DNA of 64,000 nucleotides from Halieaceae bacterium MED-G27 (GTDB taxonomy: Bacteria > Pseudomonadota > Gammaproteobacteria > Pseudomonadales > Halieaceae): the NCBI GenBank assembly GCA_002456975.1, contig NTKA01000003.1, positions 1 through 64,000 of the forward strand. The letters run 5' to 3'. This document shows, one piece after another, positions 1 to 12,405 of the stretch; within the stretch, counting starts at the first letter, position 1; every line of letters begins with the position of its first letter. The notes under the pieces are model-generated. The model made no database searches. It saw only the letters and a program-made list of their open reading frames with translations, and was not told the DNA's origin. The position numbers were made by a program, and so were the translations under genes.

Positions 1-1279
1 AGAGTTCGGCGATGACGGACAATAACCCCACGGGCAGGCACCACGAAGTAATGATCGGTACAGCCACCAGATTGGTAATCACAGAGGCTAGCGACAACTC
101 ACCAAAAAAGAATGCGCTGGCAATACCGCCGGCGATTGCAGCGCCCGATTGGATAAGCAACAGCCTCACTACTGGCGTCATCCCTTTGGTTAAGGTCAAT
201 AACCAAAGAATTGTGGCTGTCACACCGAAGGTCAGCCAAAAGCTAGCGCTGAGGGCTGAGAAAAGATCGATACCAAGGACTATCAGGGCAATAAGCGCGA
301 GCACGGTCATCGAGCCAACAGAGAGACCACCCCAACGTGTCAGCAGCAGCGCTCCTACCATCATCGTGGCGCGCTGGGCAGGCAATTGCCATCCACTCAA
401 TAAGGCGTAGCCCCCACTTACTGCAATCGATACAACGCAATGCAAAGCGATCGATCCAGTATCACTGGGTAGTCTGAAAAATTTTCGAGGCAACGACAGT
501 AAAGTCCACGAAAAAAGCGCGATCAAACCGATATGTAAGCCACTCACGACCACCACATGAGCAATTCCTAGGCGCTTTAGCCTGTGCCACATTTCCGTAT
601 CCAAAGCATCGCTCCTACCAATCAGCAATGCTTGCATCAACGAGTTGCTATCCGTGCTTGTCAGCGTGGTAGACATCCAATGAGATAGTATTATCCGTGA
701 CCTTTGCACTGCGTCGGTAAAGGCATCCGTCTGGTTATGGACAGCATGAATCGACAACACACCAAACCGCTGTGAGCCTAATGCGGTAGCTTGATCAGAC
801 CATACCTGTGGGGACAACTGCGAACTCACGGTTTTTAAGCGCCCTTCGACTATCAAGCGATCGCCCAGCTCTGGTGCTTCAGCAGTTAGTTTTAACGGCA
901 GATACGCTACAAGCATCTGACAACCAGAGCCGTTTTGAGACACAACCGCCAGATCTAAACTCGCGAGGGGCTCACCATCGATTCCATCGAAAAAGTGAGG
1001 AAAATCAATAATTTCTACAATTATTATTTCAAAATGCCCGAGGCAGTCAGCCGCCACACGCTGCTGACTCCAACGATCGTAATGCAGGCCGCCCAATATC
1101 AGTCCAAGCAGAATCGGTAATCCGAGGTTGGGCCTGAATAATGACAGCACAAATGCACTGATACCGGCCACACCGAGTACCCAGTGCACACCGGATTCGG
1201 GCAAGAGCAAGGTGCTCAGCAACGCTAATAACGCAAAAAAAACCGGCGAAACGGTCGCTTTTTCCGATCGCCAACCAAC
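1..1279 (-). CDS. comEC: ComEC/Rec2-family DNA internalization protein, N-terminal part (runs off the left edge; exact start unresolved)
   Basis: Manual minus-strand translation is open from 1279 to the window edge. It contains hydrophobic N-terminal segments and ...MQALLIGRSDALDTEMWHRLKRLGIAHVVVVSGLHIGLIALFSW..., the ComEC competence-domain motif. It is absent from the ORF track because no stop lies inside the window. No ATG start was found, so a GTG/TTG start is likely. Confidence 0.85.
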
Positions 1280-1408
1280 CTATGCTGTTTATAAAATCCT
1301 GCGGCCAAGACATACTTTGCATCGTGCTGTGCTTAGAAGCGGAGCACCAGTGTGTTGCCTCGATATGCTGGGCAGTAAACGAATTTGATGAGTCATTAGC
1401 AGGCCATA

Positions 1409-1924
1409 ATGCCAAAGCGTTCAATCAAGAAACTCTTGCCGACACCGCAACGGTTGAAGCAATGGCGCGCCCTCTCGATTTTTGGCCGCATTCTAGATCG
1501 CACAACATTATGGCAAGTGAATCGCGTATCAATAGCGAGGGCGACAGCGATTGGCCTATTTTGCGCAATGATTCCCTTGCCCGGTCAGATGCTATTCGCC
1601 GTTTACATCGCCATTAAGGCGGAAGCGAATCTCCCTCTGAGCTTTTCTCTTATCTTTATCACCAATCCATTAACAATGCCCGTCGTTTATCTAGCTGCCT
1701 ATCTGCTTGGCGTTTGGTTGATGGGCGTACCAGTGGCTGATGTCAACAATATCGATTGGCTTGCCCCCTTAAGTGATGAGTTTCTGGCGATATGGCCACC
1801 GTTTCTTCTAGGCTGCTTTGTGATCGGGTGCCTAGCTGCAGTCGCTGGCTATCTACTCGTTGATTGGATCTGGCGGCTGCGCATCCAGCAGCGTTGGTCT
1901 GATCGTCGACGTCGAGAGCGGTGA
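1409..1924 (+). CDS. DUF2062-family membrane protein
   Basis: 171 aa; ...SIARATAIGLFCAMIPLPGQMLFAVYIAIKAEANLPLSFSLIFITNPLTMPVVY... typical of DUF2062; next to comEC/lolCDE. Confidence 0.8.
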   Translation: MPKRSIKKLLPTPQRLKQWRALSIFGRILDRTTLWQVNRVSIARATAIGLFCAMIPLPGQMLFAVYIAIKAEANLPLSFSLIFITNPLTMPVVYLAAYLLGVWLMGVPVADVNNIDWLAPLSDEFLAIWPPFLLGCFVIGCLAAVAGYLLVDWIWRLRIQQRWSDRRRRER

Positions 1925-3151
1925 TTAACGGCTTTGACTCAACGCGTCGCTAATGCTCGCAGCGGCCGCCTGACGAGCCGGGATACTCGATGCCAGCAGC
2001 GCCAGAGTAAAAGCAATGCCGGGCACGATCACAAAATCGCTCCATCGAATATCAACAGGTACAAAATCCAGTGGATAAACCTGCGTGTTGAGCAGCGGCT
2101 GCCCGGACAGCCACTCGAGCAGCGCCGATAGCTGCGGTGCCGACAGGGCGAGCAAAAATCCCAAGGCAGAACCTAACAGTCCGCCAATCGCGCCTATTAC
2201 CCCCCCCTGAAGCATAAAAACCAGCGTTACATCGGCTTTTTGCAGCCCCATGGTTCTTAACATGGCTATCGCAGGACGCCGATCGGTTACCACCAGAATT
2301 AGCGAGGTCACAATATTGAAGACGGCAATGGCGATCAGCGACATTAATAGCAGCACCACTATCTGGCGCGACAATTGGATGGCCCGATACAAATTGCCCT
2401 GGGTCGCCGTCCAATCGCTGACCCACAACCCTATAGGTAGCGATTGACTCAACTGAAAACGTAGACCTGGTGCCTGTAATACATCTCTAATTTGCACCGA
2501 CAAGCCATTCTGCCGCACGCTCGGCGAAAGTGCCGCAATCGTAGACTGAGCTCCAAGGGCGAGCTGCCGATCGAGTTCGGTCCCGGAGTGAAGCACAGAG
2601 GCTACGCGAAACCGCTGAGCCACGCCCGACGATGACGCGCTGGTATCAGTATAAGAAGGACTGAGTAACACCGATACGGGATCACCGACAGTCAGATTCA
2701 TGCTTTCTGCGAGGGACTTCCCCAACACTAGATCGCGGGAACCGAGGCTATCGATCGATGGCGACAGCAATCTTTGGTAGCGACCCAATCCAGCGTCCTC
2801 AATTCCAACGACTCGAGCCACAGCGGCTTCCCGACCACGGATGAAAAGGCCATCAGCATCGAAAAAAGTCTCAGAGTTGGTAATCGCAGCGATGCTGGCA
2901 ATCGACGATTCTATTTCACGCCACGCACTCTCATCGGCTGTACCCCTGATCGTGATATGAGGTACAAGTTCGAGAATTCGCTCGCGCATTTCGCGCTCGA
3001 ATCCATTCATGATCGACAGCACTGCTAACAACAAGCCAACCGCGACCACCATACCTATGGCGGACAGTCGAGACAGGAAAGTCGACAATCCTCGATCACC
3101 CGTTATTGTTTGGCGCAGCGCTATCTCCCAATGCAAACGCCTCGGTCTCAT
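1925..3151 (-). CDS. Lipoprotein-releasing ABC transporter permease (LolC/LolE family)
   Basis: N-term [60 protein letters not shown]; FtsX-like C-terminal TM segments; next to lolD. Confidence 0.88.
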   Translation of the reverse strand: MRPRRLHWEIALRQTITGDRGLSTFLSRLSAIGMVVAVGLLLAVLSIMNGFEREMRERILELVPHITIRGTADESAWREIESSIASIAAITNSETFFDADGLFIRGREAAVARVVGIEDAGLGRYQRLLSPSIDSLGSRDLVLGKSLAESMNLTVGDPVSVLLSPSYTDTSASSSGVAQRFRVASVLHSGTELDRQLALGAQSTIAALSPSVRQNGLSVQIRDVLQAPGLRFQLSQSLPIGLWVSDWTATQGNLYRAIQLSRQIVVLLLMSLIAIAVFNIVTSLILVVTDRRPAIAMLRTMGLQKADVTLVFMLQGGVIGAIGGLLGSALGFLLALSAPQLSALLEWLSGQPLLNTQVYPLDFVPVDIRWSDFVIVPGIAFTLALLASSIPARQAAAASISDALSQSR

Positions 3152-3822
3152 GAAAGGGCTAAACGACCGTCGATCAAGCGATACTGTGTATCCATACGCG
3201 CGGCAATCGACTGATCGTGGGTCACCAAAACAAACGCAGAGTCGCTATTGCTCAGGGATTCGATCAATTGAATGACACTATCAGCCGTCTCTGGATCTAG
3301 GTTGCCCGTGGGCTCATCCATCAGAACGCATACCGGTTTATTTACCAGTGCCCGCGCGATAGCTACACGCTGGCGCTCACCCCCCGAGAGCATGCTGGGG
3401 CGATGGGACAGGCGAGCCTCCAAGCCGAGTGATACCAGAAGTTCCCGAGCGCTTTCCTGCGCTTGCTGCTTTGACTGACCCCCAATCCGTGCGGGCATGG
3501 CAACCGCTTCCAACGCTGAAAATTCGGGCATCAGGTGATGAAACTGGAAAACAAATCCGAGGTGCCGATTACGCCACAGCGCCTGCGCTTGCTCATCGAG
3601 ACTATGAAGGTCTTTTCCAGCCACGAGTACGGATCCTGAAGTTGGCTGATCCAAACCACCCATAAGGTTCAAGAGAGTCGATTTGCCGGCTCCAGAGGTG
3701 CCCACGATAGCTACCCGCTCACCCGCTGAGAGCACCAAATCAACGCCTTTGAGGACGTCGATACTGCCACCCGAGCTTGCATAGCTTCGGTGCAGCGATA
3801 CAGCTTCGAGGATAGTTTTCAT
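3148..3822 (-). CDS. lolD: Lipoprotein-releasing ABC transporter ATP-binding protein LolD
   Basis: Walker [12 protein letters not shown], signature [15 protein letters not shown], Walker [14 protein letters not shown]; between two LolC/E permeases. Confidence 0.92.
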   Translation of the reverse strand: MKTILEAVSLHRSYASSGGSIDVLKGVDLVLSAGERVAIVGTSGAGKSTLLNLMGGLDQPTSGSVLVAGKDLHSLDEQAQALWRNRHLGFVFQFHHLMPEFSALEAVAMPARIGGQSKQQAQESARELLVSLGLEARLSHRPSMLSGGERQRVAIARALVNKPVCVLMDEPTGNLDPETADSVIQLIESLSNSDSAFVLVTHDQSIAARMDTQYRLIDGRLALS

Positions 3823-5061
3823 TTACGACAGTCCACCTAATGCCTCGGCTGGCAGAATACGACTTGCCCGATATGCAGGGTAAATGGCAGCCAGTAAACT
3901 TAAGACTAACGCACCCGCCACCGACAACACTACATCACCCCCCTGTATCTCAACGGGCAACCCCGTGATGTAATAGACCCCTGGATCAAACAGCCCCCAA
4001 CCGAACAGGTTCTGAATCCATCGCATGACACTTCCCAGATAATGGCTGAGTAAAACCCCAGTAGCGGTCCCCAACAGAGTCCCGAGTACAGCCAGAATTA
4101 AGCCGTGATAAAGAAATACTTGTCCTACCATGGCTCGTGATAATCCCATCACCCTCAGAGCAGCGATATCGCTTCGTTTCTCTGTGACCGACATAGTCAG
4201 GGTCGAAACAATATTGAAGGCAGCGACTAAAATAACAGCAGCGAGTAATAAGGCTACAGTTAACTTTTCCATGCGTATCGCGCGAAACAAAGCCTGATTG
4301 TTATCGGCCCAGGTTGACAGCATATAGCCCTCAGGCACGACGGCTTGCACCTTCGATTGCCAAGTAGTGATTGCCGCCGGATTAGTTGCGTACAGGCGGA
4401 TCCCATCGCTGGTTTGCCTTGCCAATAATCGCTCAGCGGATCTACTCGAGACCAGCGCCAGTGTCGCCTCGACCGACGTGCCCACAGTCACAATAGCCGT
4501 CACGGTCAGTTTTCTATAGCGCGGTAGTGCGCCAAATGGAGTGAGCGAAGCGCTCGGCATAAAAAGCTGGACGGAGTCCCCAACCGACACCCCCAAACTT
4601 CCAGCTAATGGCTCACCCAACGCAATGCTGAAATCGTCGGCCAAGCTCGTCAAACCACCTGAAACAACATTGACCCGAGGACCTCGATAGCCTTCTTTCG
4701 TAACAGGGACACCAGTTAGGACAGCGCCCCGATTCGCAAATACCCCTCGAATCATGACGGAACTTCGTAAAAAGTAATGAGCGTCTGTGATCTCTTCTAT
4801 TGCCTTGAAAGACGTCAGATTGAGCAAGTCAGGAGTTTGCGACTCGTCGACTGCTGTAATTTCTGCGTGGGGGATGACCGATAGGAGGCGACCTCTCAGT
4901 TCACTCGCCAGTCCATTCATGACCGACATGACAGTAATTAAACTCGCTACACCCAGAGCGAGCCCTACCGTGGCAAAGATCGCCACCCACCGAGTAAAAC
5001 GTTGCTGATGACGGCTAAACGTCAGTCGCAGCGCCACCTCAATGGCAAGTTTCGTCTGCAT
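3823..5061 (-). CDS. Lipoprotein-releasing ABC transporter permease (LolC/LolE family)
   Basis: MQTKLAIEVALRLTFSRHQQRFTRWVAIFATVGLALGVASLITVMSVMNGLASELRGRLLSVIPH; LolC/E family. Confidence 0.9.
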   Translation of the reverse strand: MQTKLAIEVALRLTFSRHQQRFTRWVAIFATVGLALGVASLITVMSVMNGLASELRGRLLSVIPHAEITAVDESQTPDLLNLTSFKAIEEITDAHYFLRSSVMIRGVFANRGAVLTGVPVTKEGYRGPRVNVVSGGLTSLADDFSIALGEPLAGSLGVSVGDSVQLFMPSASLTPFGALPRYRKLTVTAIVTVGTSVEATLALVSSRSAERLLARQTSDGIRLYATNPAAITTWQSKVQAVVPEGYMLSTWADNNQALFRAIRMEKLTVALLLAAVILVAAFNIVSTLTMSVTEKRSDIAALRVMGLSRAMVGQVFLYHGLILAVLGTLLGTATGVLLSHYLGSVMRWIQNLFGWGLFDPGVYYITGLPVEIQGGDVVLSVAGALVLSLLAAIYPAYRASRILPAEALGGLS

Positions 5062-5285
5062 CAGCGCTCTGAGGGATCAAAGGTCACGACGCCGGACTGA
5101 CCGTCCCGCGTTTCTGTCTCACAGCGTGTAGCGTCGCCACCACAAATTTCACAGGATTGATCGATGCCCAGCGCACCGATACCACCGCAGGAACCCTTGA
5201 TAGGCTCACGCCCATTCAACACACCAACAGCCATTGCTGCCATCACGATGGCGAAAAAGATAAAGCTGATAATGAATACCGCCAT
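5061..5285 (-). CDS. nqrM: Na+-translocating NADH:quinone reductase maturation factor NqrM
   Basis: 74 aa; single TM plus CGGIGALGIDQSCEICGG Cys motif; adjacent to apbE/nqr. Confidence 0.88.
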   Translation of the reverse strand: MAVFIISFIFFAIVMAAMAVGVLNGREPIKGSCGGIGALGIDQSCEICGGDATRCETETRDGQSGVVTFDPSER

Positions 5286-5298
5286 ACGGCTACCTCTA

Positions 5299-6402
5299 CT
5301 AGTTATCTGGCTGCTGGCTAATCAACACTGATGCCATTGCGTCGTTGGCGTAGGTTATCAAGTCATCACCCTGTCGGGACACCATGAAAACCCCTAAATT
5401 ATTGATCTCAGCGAGCGCTTTTGCCTCGGCGGTACCGGCAATCATTAAAGCGGTTGCCCAGGCGTCAGCAACCATAGTCGAGGGATGGATGACCGTTACC
5501 GACACCAAGTCGTGCTCTATAGGCCTGACAGTTCGCGGATCGATAAGATGCGAATATCGTACGCCATCCTGCATAAAATAATTTCGGTAATCACCCGAGG
5601 TAGCGACACCCATATTCGTCAGTACGACAGCGTCGATCATCTGACGTCCACCGGTGGCATCGGGCTGCTCAATGGCAAGACGCCAATCAGCGTCCCGGGG
5701 GCTCTGACCTCGCACCTGAATCTCTCCACCCACCTCCAACATGAAATTATCGATACCTAACTCATCAAGGGCGTCGGCAGCGAGATCTACCGCATAGCCC
5801 TTCGCGATCGATGAAAAATCCAAGCGAACGCCATCGGTACGCTTCATCAAGGAACGCGTTGTGGGATCCCAAGCAAGGCGATTGATGCCCACCACAGTTG
5901 CCGCAGACTCAAGCTCTGACACACTGGGCGCGGCCGATGGCCCCCCAGGCCCAAATCCCCATAAGTTGACTGCCGGTGACACGGTTGGATCGTAGGCGCC
6001 CGCTGATCGTATGGAAATATCGATCGCCGACTCCAAAACGTAGGTGAAATCCCAGTCAACCTCGATTAGCTGCATGGCCTCGAGGCGATTGAACTCACTA
6101 AGAATCGAGCTCGGATCGTAGTGATTCATACTGTCATTCACGACGGCAAAGGCCTCGAGCACCGCTGCCTCCACCGTGGAGCTGGCAACAGGGCTTTCAG
6201 GGTTATCAAGATACGTAAGATTCCAACGAGTACCAAACACAGGGCCATCGAGCTTGATTGACGCATCCTGTGTGCCGGCACCACAGGCAGACAACAAAAA
6301 GCAAAAGGCCAGCGCAATGGCTGGCCTCTTAAATGACGCAAGAGAGTAGTTACCCACCGAAGTCATCGAGGAAGATATTCTCGCGTTCGACGCCAAGATC
6401 AA
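5299..6402 (-). CDS. apbE: FAD:protein FMN transferase ApbE (lipoprotein)
   Basis: Lipobox [27 protein letters not shown] and SHLIDPRT motifs; next to nqr. The true start is probably MTSVGNYSL, inside the ORF. Confidence 0.92.
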   Translation of the reverse strand: MILASNARISSSMTSVGNYSLASFKRPAIALAFCFLLSACGAGTQDASIKLDGPVFGTRWNLTYLDNPESPVASSTVEAAVLEAFAVVNDSMNHYDPSSILSEFNRLEAMQLIEVDWDFTYVLESAIDISIRSAGAYDPTVSPAVNLWGFGPGGPSAAPSVSELESAATVVGINRLAWDPTTRSLMKRTDGVRLDFSSIAKGYAVDLAADALDELGIDNFMLEVGGEIQVRGQSPRDADWRLAIEQPDATGGRQMIDAVVLTNMGVATSGDYRNYFMQDGVRYSHLIDPRTVRPIEHDLVSVTVIHPSTMVADAWATALMIAGTAEAKALAEINNLGVFMVSRQGDDLITYANDAMASVLISQQPDN

Positions 6403-7573
6403 GCAGCATATCGATGCACGCCTTGTTCATCATGGGCGGCCCACACATGTAGTACTCACAATCTTCGGGTGCTGGATGGTCCTTCAAGTACTGCTCAAAC
6501 AGGACGTTGTGAATGAACCCCGTTAGACCATCCCAGTTGTCTTCTGGCTGCGGATCTGACAAAGCAACGTGCCAATCGAAGTTGTCGTTTTCAGCCGCCA
6601 GTGTGTCGTAATCCTCGACGTAGAACATCTCTCGGAGCGATCTAGCGCCGTACCAGAAGGAAATTTTCCGGTCGGTTTTAATCCGACGGAGCTGGTCAAA
6701 TAAATGTGAACGCATGGGTGCCATACCCGCACCACCCCCTATAAATACCATTTCCGCATCGGTTTCCTTCGCGAAGAACTCACCAAAAGGCCCGTAGACG
6801 TTAACCTTGTCACCCGGCTTCAGGTTAAAAACCCAGCTAGACATAATCCCGGGCGGCAAGCCCTCAGTCCTTGGTGGCGGCGTAGCAACGCGGATATTGA
6901 ACTTAACCACACCCTTTTCTTCGGGATAATTCGCCATCGAATATGCGCGAATCGTGGTATCAGGCGCTGACGACTCGAGCTTGAAGAATCCAAAGTGCTC
7001 CCAATCGCCACGGTACTCATCACCGATATCAAAATCAGAGAACTTGACCGCATGCGGAGGGCACTCTAGTTGCACGTAGCCGCCGGCGCGAAAGTCGCAC
7101 GTTTCGCCCTCAGGGAGATCCAAAACCAGCTCTTTGATGAAGGTCGCGACATTATCATTCGAAGCAACGGTGCACTCCCACTGCTTAACACCGAATACTT
7201 CTTCAGGTATTTCGATTCTAAGATCTTGCTTGACCGGTGTCTGGCAAGATAGGCGCCAACCATCGTTAGCCTCGCGACGTGTGAAATGGCTTTCCTCGGT
7301 GGGAAGCAAGGTACCGCCGCCCTCAGACACAATGCACTTGCACTGAGCACAGGTGCCGCCGCCACCGCAGGCGCTCGCAAGAAACAAATCAGCGTCTGCA
7401 AGGGTCTGCAGGAGCTTTCCGCCCGCGGGGACCTGAATAGTTTTTTCACCGTTAATTTCGATATTGATGTTGCCACTGGCGACCAACCGGCTTCGAGCCG
7501 CAAGAATCACCATGACTAGCGCTACGACTACCGCCGTAAACATCCCTACCCCAAATAAAATCGTTGTCGTCAC
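6350..7573 (-). CDS. nqrF: Na+-NQR subunit F
   Basis: 2Fe-2S motif [25 protein letters not shown]-term [31 protein letters not shown]. Confidence 0.95.
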   Translation of the reverse strand: MTTTILFGVGMFTAVVVALVMVILAARSRLVASGNINIEINGEKTIQVPAGGKLLQTLADADLFLASACGGGGTCAQCKCIVSEGGGTLLPTEESHFTRREANDGWRLSCQTPVKQDLRIEIPEEVFGVKQWECTVASNDNVATFIKELVLDLPEGETCDFRAGGYVQLECPPHAVKFSDFDIGDEYRGDWEHFGFFKLESSAPDTTIRAYSMANYPEEKGVVKFNIRVATPPPRTEGLPPGIMSSWVFNLKPGDKVNVYGPFGEFFAKETDAEMVFIGGGAGMAPMRSHLFDQLRRIKTDRKISFWYGARSLREMFYVEDYDTLAAENDNFDWHVALSDPQPEDNWDGLTGFIHNVLFEQYLKDHPAPEDCEYYMCGPPMMNKACIDMLLDLGVERENIFLDDFGG

Positions 7574-7597
7574 AACTGTCTCCTCGCCTAACCCTGC

Positions 7598-8206
7598 TTA
7601 GATTTCGATGCCGCCAAAGGACATAAAGCCCAGCGACATCAACCCCACAGTGATAAAGGTTATACCAAGCCCCTGCAAGCCATCCGGGACATCGCTGTAC
7701 TTCAGTTTTTCTCGGATACCGGCTAGGGCAACAATCGCCAGTGCCCAACCGACACCAGAGCCAAAACCAAACACCACACTTTCGCCGAAGTTGTAGCTGC
7801 GTTCGACCATGAACAATGATGCTCCTAATATGGCGCAGTTCACGGTGATCAATGGCAGAAATACGCCCAGTGCCGCATAAAGCGCTGGGACGTATTTGTC
7901 GAGGAACATCTCCAGAATTTGCACCAAGGCGGCGATGACACCGATATAGCTAAGTAATCCCAAAAAACTAAGGTTCAGATTGGGGTAGCCAGCCCAAGCA
8001 AGCGCTCCATCGGCGAGGAGATTTTGGTAAATCAAATTGTTGACCGGCACCGTAATGGTCAGCACCACAATAACCGCGATGCCTAAACCAAAAGCCGCTG
8101 AGATCTTTTTCGAAACAGCGAGAAACGTACACATACCAAGAAAGAAAGCGAGCGCCATGTTTTCGATAAACACGGCACGAATGAATAAGCCGAGATAGTG
8201 CTCCAT
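7598..8206 (-). CDS. nqrE: Na+-NQR subunit E
   Basis: [35 protein letters not shown]... Confidence 0.95.
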   Translation of the reverse strand: MEHYLGLFIRAVFIENMALAFFLGMCTFLAVSKKISAAFGLGIAVIVVLTITVPVNNLIYQNLLADGALAWAGYPNLNLSFLGLLSYIGVIAALVQILEMFLDKYVPALYAALGVFLPLITVNCAILGASLFMVERSYNFGESVVFGFGSGVGWALAIVALAGIREKLKYSDVPDGLQGLGITFITVGLMSLGFMSFGGIEI

Positions 8207-8865
8207 TAGGCAGCCTCCTCCGTGCTCGTATGCTTGGCGATCTTGAACTCAGCCTCTTCGACCTGCTCTTTCTGAACGGCTCGGATTCCCCAGATAAGGA
8301 AACCAATCAAAAAGAATGCACTAGGTGGCAACAACAATAAGCCGTTCGGGTTGTACCACCCTCCCTCAGTGACTAAGGGCAGAATCTCGATACCCATGAG
8401 GGAGCCTGCCCCAAATAACTCTCGCACAACCCCAACCACGATGAGCACAAAAGAATAGCCCAAGCCATTGCCGAGTCCATCTAAGAAGCTTGGTATAGGT
8501 GGGTTCTTCATCGCAAACGCTTCTGCGCGGCCCATAACGATGCAGTTCGTGATGATCAGACCAACAAACACCGACAACTGCTTAGAAATATCGTAAGCCA
8601 CTGCCTTGAGTATTTGGTCCACAACAATTACCAACGAGGCGATAATGGTCATCTGTACGATGATTCGAATACTAGACGGGATCGCTGAGCGAATGATCGA
8701 TATGAAAAAGCTCGAAAACGCGCAAACTGCCGTGAGCGCTATCGACATTACAAGGCTCACCTGCAGCGACGATGTGACGGCCAAGGCTGAGCAAATACCG
8801 AGTATCTGTAACGCAATCGGGTTGTTTTGAATAATGGGTGAAAACAGCGTCTCGCGAACACTCAT
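8206..8865 (-). CDS. nqrD: Na+-NQR subunit D
   Basis: [33 protein letters not shown]...[17 protein letters not shown]; start set at the internal Met (the ORF extends to 8925). Confidence 0.93.
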   Translation of the reverse strand: MSVRETLFSPIIQNNPIALQILGICSALAVTSSLQVSLVMSIALTAVCAFSSFFISIIRSAIPSSIRIIVQMTIIASLVIVVDQILKAVAYDISKQLSVFVGLIITNCIVMGRAEAFAMKNPPIPSFLDGLGNGLGYSFVLIVVGVVRELFGAGSLMGIEILPLVTEGGWYNPNGLLLLPPSAFFLIGFLIWGIRAVQKEQVEEAEFKIAKHTSTEEAA

Positions 8866-9638
8866 TAGGCTCGTCCTCCGCGGATATTGTCGAGTAAAGG
8901 CGCGAACCCGTCGTTGCCCAGCCAATACTGGACGAGATTCTCCACCCCATTGGTTGTTAAGGTTGCACCAGATAAACCGTCTACCTGCCAGGCGGCGTCG
9001 CTGCTCGCCGGATTAACCGCACCTTTAAGAACTTCGATCGCCACCTCACCATCTCGATAAGCCAGCTTGCCAGACCACTTCTGCTTCCAGCTCGGATTGT
9101 CAACTTCACCACCAAGCCCAGGCGTTTCACCATGCTCATAAAACCCAAGACCCACGATAGTATTAGCATCTGCTTCAAGGGCAACAAACCCATACAAGGT
9201 TGACCACAGGCCGTAGCCGCGGACCGGAAGAATAATTCGATTGAGATCACCCGCCTCTGAATTCACCAGATACACCACCGCCCGATCCTCACGGCGCAGG
9301 ATCTTTGCTGGGTCTTCATCACCGGTGAGTGCACGGGACTGCGACGGATCTTTCGAAGCCTTACGCTGGTCGAAAGCGTCAACGTCACCCTCAACAAAAC
9401 GACCAGAATCCAGATCGACCAGTCTCGCTTCAATACTCTCAAACTGCTCTTCCACCGTGAGTTCAGGATCGTATAGACCGCCCGCCATCAAGATATTGCG
9501 CTTCAGATCACGCGCTTTGTTTGCCTCTTGCTGGGGCTTTAGCACGACTGCCGCACTCGACACGATTACCGAGCAAACAATACACAGCCCCAGCGCTACC
9601 GTTAAAACACTTTTTAAGGACTCTTTATTAGCTGACAC
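8865..9638 (-). CDS. nqrC: Na+-NQR subunit C
   Basis: [24 protein letters not shown]... with covalent-FMN motif [13 protein letters not shown] start inferred at 9638 inside the longer ORF. Confidence 0.92.
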   Translation of the reverse strand: MSANKESLKSVLTVALGLCIVCSVIVSSAAVVLKPQQEANKARDLKRNILMAGGLYDPELTVEEQFESIEARLVDLDSGRFVEGDVDAFDQRKASKDPSQSRALTGDEDPAKILRREDRAVVYLVNSEAGDLNRIILPVRGYGLWSTLYGFVALEADANTIVGLGFYEHGETPGLGGEVDNPSWKQKWSGKLAYRDGEVAIEVLKGAVNPASSDAAWQVDGLSGATLTTNGVENLVQYWLGNDGFAPLLDNIRGGRA

Positions 9639-10830
9639 GCGCGAGTCTCCTTTTGATGTTGGACTGGACCATAAAATTATCGAATAGCGGAGCAAACAGA
9701 TTCGCGAAAATGATCGCAAGCATCATGCCCTCGGGGAAAGCCGGGTTTACCACGCGAATCAACACACACATCACACCGATCAGCGCCCCGTAAGCCAGGC
9801 GTCCACCGTCGGTCATTGCCGAGGACACAGGGTCAGTCGCCATAAAGAAAGCTCCAAAGGCAAAGCTGCCGATCACCATATGCCAGTACCAGGGCATTGC
9901 AAACATAGGGTTGGTATCCGACCCGATAACGTTCAAAAGTGTGGAAAACGCGATCATGCCCAGGAAACAGCCGAGAACGACTCGCCAGGATGCAATCCCT
10001 TGTAGCAAGAGCACACCACCACCGATCATAATAGCGAGTGTCGAGGTTTCCCCGATCGATCCAGGCATGGCGCCAGTGAACGCATCCCACCACGTGTAGG
10101 CAGTGGTGAGTCCGGCCATTCCGTCTTGAGCAACCACACTGAGTGCAGTGGCGCTCGACCAGCCATCGACAGCCACCCAAACTGAGTCACCCGACAGCTG
10201 TGCCGGGTATGCGAAATACAAGAACGCACGTCCGGTAAGCGCTGGGTTTAAGAAGTTCTTACCAGTGCCACCAAACACCTCTTTCGCAACTACAATACCG
10301 AAGGTGATGCCCATGGCAGCCTGCCACAGCGGCAAATCAGGCGGCAATGTCAGCGTGAACAGAATCGAGGTAACAAAAAAGCCTTCGTTAATCTCATGTC
10401 CTCGCTTCATCGCAAATAGGACTTCCCAGAAACCACCGACCATGAAGGTGATGGCGTATAGCGGGAGAAAGTGCACTGCGCCGTACAAGAAGTTATCCCA
10501 CAGACTGCTGGGATCGCTGCCACCAAGCGCCGCCAGAATTGAACCTCGCCAGCCCTCTAAGGCGTAACTGCCATCAGCAGCGATAATTTCGTTGGCATGA
10601 AAGCCGATGTTATACATGCCGTAGAACATCGCCGGAAAGGTGCAAAACCAAACCGTAATCATGATTCGCTTTAGATCAATGCCGTCTCGCACATGGCTCG
10701 ATGCTTTGGTAACGCTCGATGGGCTGTAGAAAATCGTATCCACAGCTTCGTAAAGTGCGTACCACGACTCATAGCGCCCACCGGGCTTGAAGTGAGGCTC
10801 AAGGTTGTCCAGTGTACTTCGCAATCCCAT
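9628..10830 (-). CDS. nqrB: Na+-NQR subunit B
   Basis: [37 protein letters not shown]...; flavinylation region [11 protein letters not shown]. Confidence 0.95.
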   Translation of the reverse strand: MGLRSTLDNLEPHFKPGGRYESWYALYEAVDTIFYSPSSVTKASSHVRDGIDLKRIMITVWFCTFPAMFYGMYNIGFHANEIIAADGSYALEGWRGSILAALGGSDPSSLWDNFLYGAVHFLPLYAITFMVGGFWEVLFAMKRGHEINEGFFVTSILFTLTLPPDLPLWQAAMGITFGIVVAKEVFGGTGKNFLNPALTGRAFLYFAYPAQLSGDSVWVAVDGWSSATALSVVAQDGMAGLTTAYTWWDAFTGAMPGSIGETSTLAIMIGGGVLLLQGIASWRVVLGCFLGMIAFSTLLNVIGSDTNPMFAMPWYWHMVIGSFAFGAFFMATDPVSSAMTDGGRLAYGALIGVMCVLIRVVNPAFPEGMMLAIIFANLFAPLFDNFMVQSNIKRRLARVS

Positions 10831-10833
10831 TGA

Positions 10834-12180
10834 TCAGCCCTCCTTTTCGATCCGCGCAAGATTATCCTTCAGCACGGGTCCGTATTCGTATTTGCCGGGG
10901 CACACATAGGTACAGAGTGCCAAATCTTCTTCATCGAGCTCTAAACAACCCAATGCCTGCGCGGTCTCCGTGTCGCCGACCAGCAAGGCTCTCAACAGTT
11001 GAGTCGGGAGAATGTCCAAGGGCATCACACGCTCGTAGGCCCCTACCGGCACCATCGCGCGTTCCGACCCATTCGTATTGGTTGTCATTGCTAGGGGTTT
11101 CGCGCCAAAAATACTGCTTAGGAAAACACCCATCGCCGAGTGCTTTTTGGTGCCGGGAGCCAGCCATCCCATAAATACACGATCTCGGCCTTCGGGCAGT
11201 ACTGACACCTGGTTGTGGTACTTGCCCAAATAGGCTGAGTGCGAGTGCACGCCCCGACCGCCCAAAACGGACCCACTAATCATTCGATTATCGCCTGCCT
11301 CGAGATTACCGGCTGTCAGTTCCTGTAGATCTGCACCGGATCGCGTAGCGACCACCATTGGAGTCGCGACTGCCGGACCCGAAATGGAGACCACCCGATC
11401 ACTGTACAGGTGTCCATCTAGGAATAATCGACCGATAGCGATGACCTCTTGATAGTCGATCGTCCAAGCAAGACGAGATAAAGATGCGCCCATCAAAAAA
11501 TGAACGTGGGTACCCGGCAGCCCCGCGGGGTGCGGTCCTGCAAAACTCTCATTGCTAATCTGTGGGTGCTCTAAGATCGGAATATCAGCGCCAGGCGCAG
11601 TGCAGACATACACTGGACACTCCACGAGTTGCGTCAGCACTTGCTGCCCTACTTGAAACGCTTCGGGCTGTCCCCCGATAGCAATCGCAGGATTCGGTGC
11701 ATGAGGTCGCGTATCGATCGCTGTAATAAATAAGCCGCTGGGGCTTGTCGCTGGATCCGCCACCCTGTTGAAAGGTCGAGCCCGCAATGCCGTCCATTGA
11801 CCACTGTCCAACAAGCGCTGTTTTACGTCCGATGCTGTCATCGCCGCGATATCAGCGGCAGTGGCGTCCGGCCATGACACATCACCAGCTGATTCATCAA
11901 CCTCAATCACGAGGGACTGGAAAACTCGTCGTGCACCACGGTTGATAGCCACAACCTTCCCAGCTGCCGGTGCCGTGTAGGTCACGCCTTCGCACTTTTT
12001 GTCGGTGAATAAAATTTGTCCGCGCTTTACTGTATCGCCCTCGGCGACCAGCATGGTGGGCTTCATTCCCACATAATCGGCCCCGACGAGCGCTACGTGC
12101 CGGGTCGACTTGGTATCAGATATTGTTTGATCTGGCACACCTGCCAATGGGATATCGAGCCCGCGGCGTATTTTTATCAT
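10834..12180 (-). CDS. nqrA: Na+-NQR subunit A
   Basis: MIKIRRGLDIPLAGVPDQTISDTKSTRHVALVGADYVGMKPTMLVAEGDTVKRGQ... (ORF extends to 12237). Confidence 0.94.
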   Translation of the reverse strand: MIKIRRGLDIPLAGVPDQTISDTKSTRHVALVGADYVGMKPTMLVAEGDTVKRGQILFTDKKCEGVTYTAPAAGKVVAINRGARRVFQSLVIEVDESAGDVSWPDATAADIAAMTASDVKQRLLDSGQWTALRARPFNRVADPATSPSGLFITAIDTRPHAPNPAIAIGGQPEAFQVGQQVLTQLVECPVYVCTAPGADIPILEHPQISNESFAGPHPAGLPGTHVHFLMGASLSRLAWTIDYQEVIAIGRLFLDGHLYSDRVVSISGPAVATPMVVATRSGADLQELTAGNLEAGDNRMISGSVLGGRGVHSHSAYLGKYHNQVSVLPEGRDRVFMGWLAPGTKKHSAMGVFLSSIFGAKPLAMTTNTNGSERAMVPVGAYERVMPLDILPTQLLRALLVGDTETAQALGCLELDEEDLALCTYVCPGKYEYGPVLKDNLARIEKEG

Positions 12181-12405
12181 GCTCATACCTATCAGTTTCC
12201 TGCCCAACTGCCGCGCACGAAGGCGCCTGCCGTCCAAAGATCAGCTTGCACTGAAGTGAGGCAGACAAAGTCTGCTGCGATGATGCAACTCCCCCAGCGA
12301 AGTGAACTTAGCTATGCCGGCGGCTACTAAAGTAGCTCTAACTTAGGTTTTTTCCGGCGCCCGCAGTTTAGCGAAGCCGTGGCCGAGATACCACAAATCT
12401 CTTGA

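Noticed and set aside
1280-1424. Possible frameshift at the comEC 5' end (no ATG in the ComEC frame; another minus ORF at 1047-1424)
   Set aside because: The alternative frame lacks ComEC-like hydrophobic sequence; a GTG/TTG start within 1-1279 is simpler.
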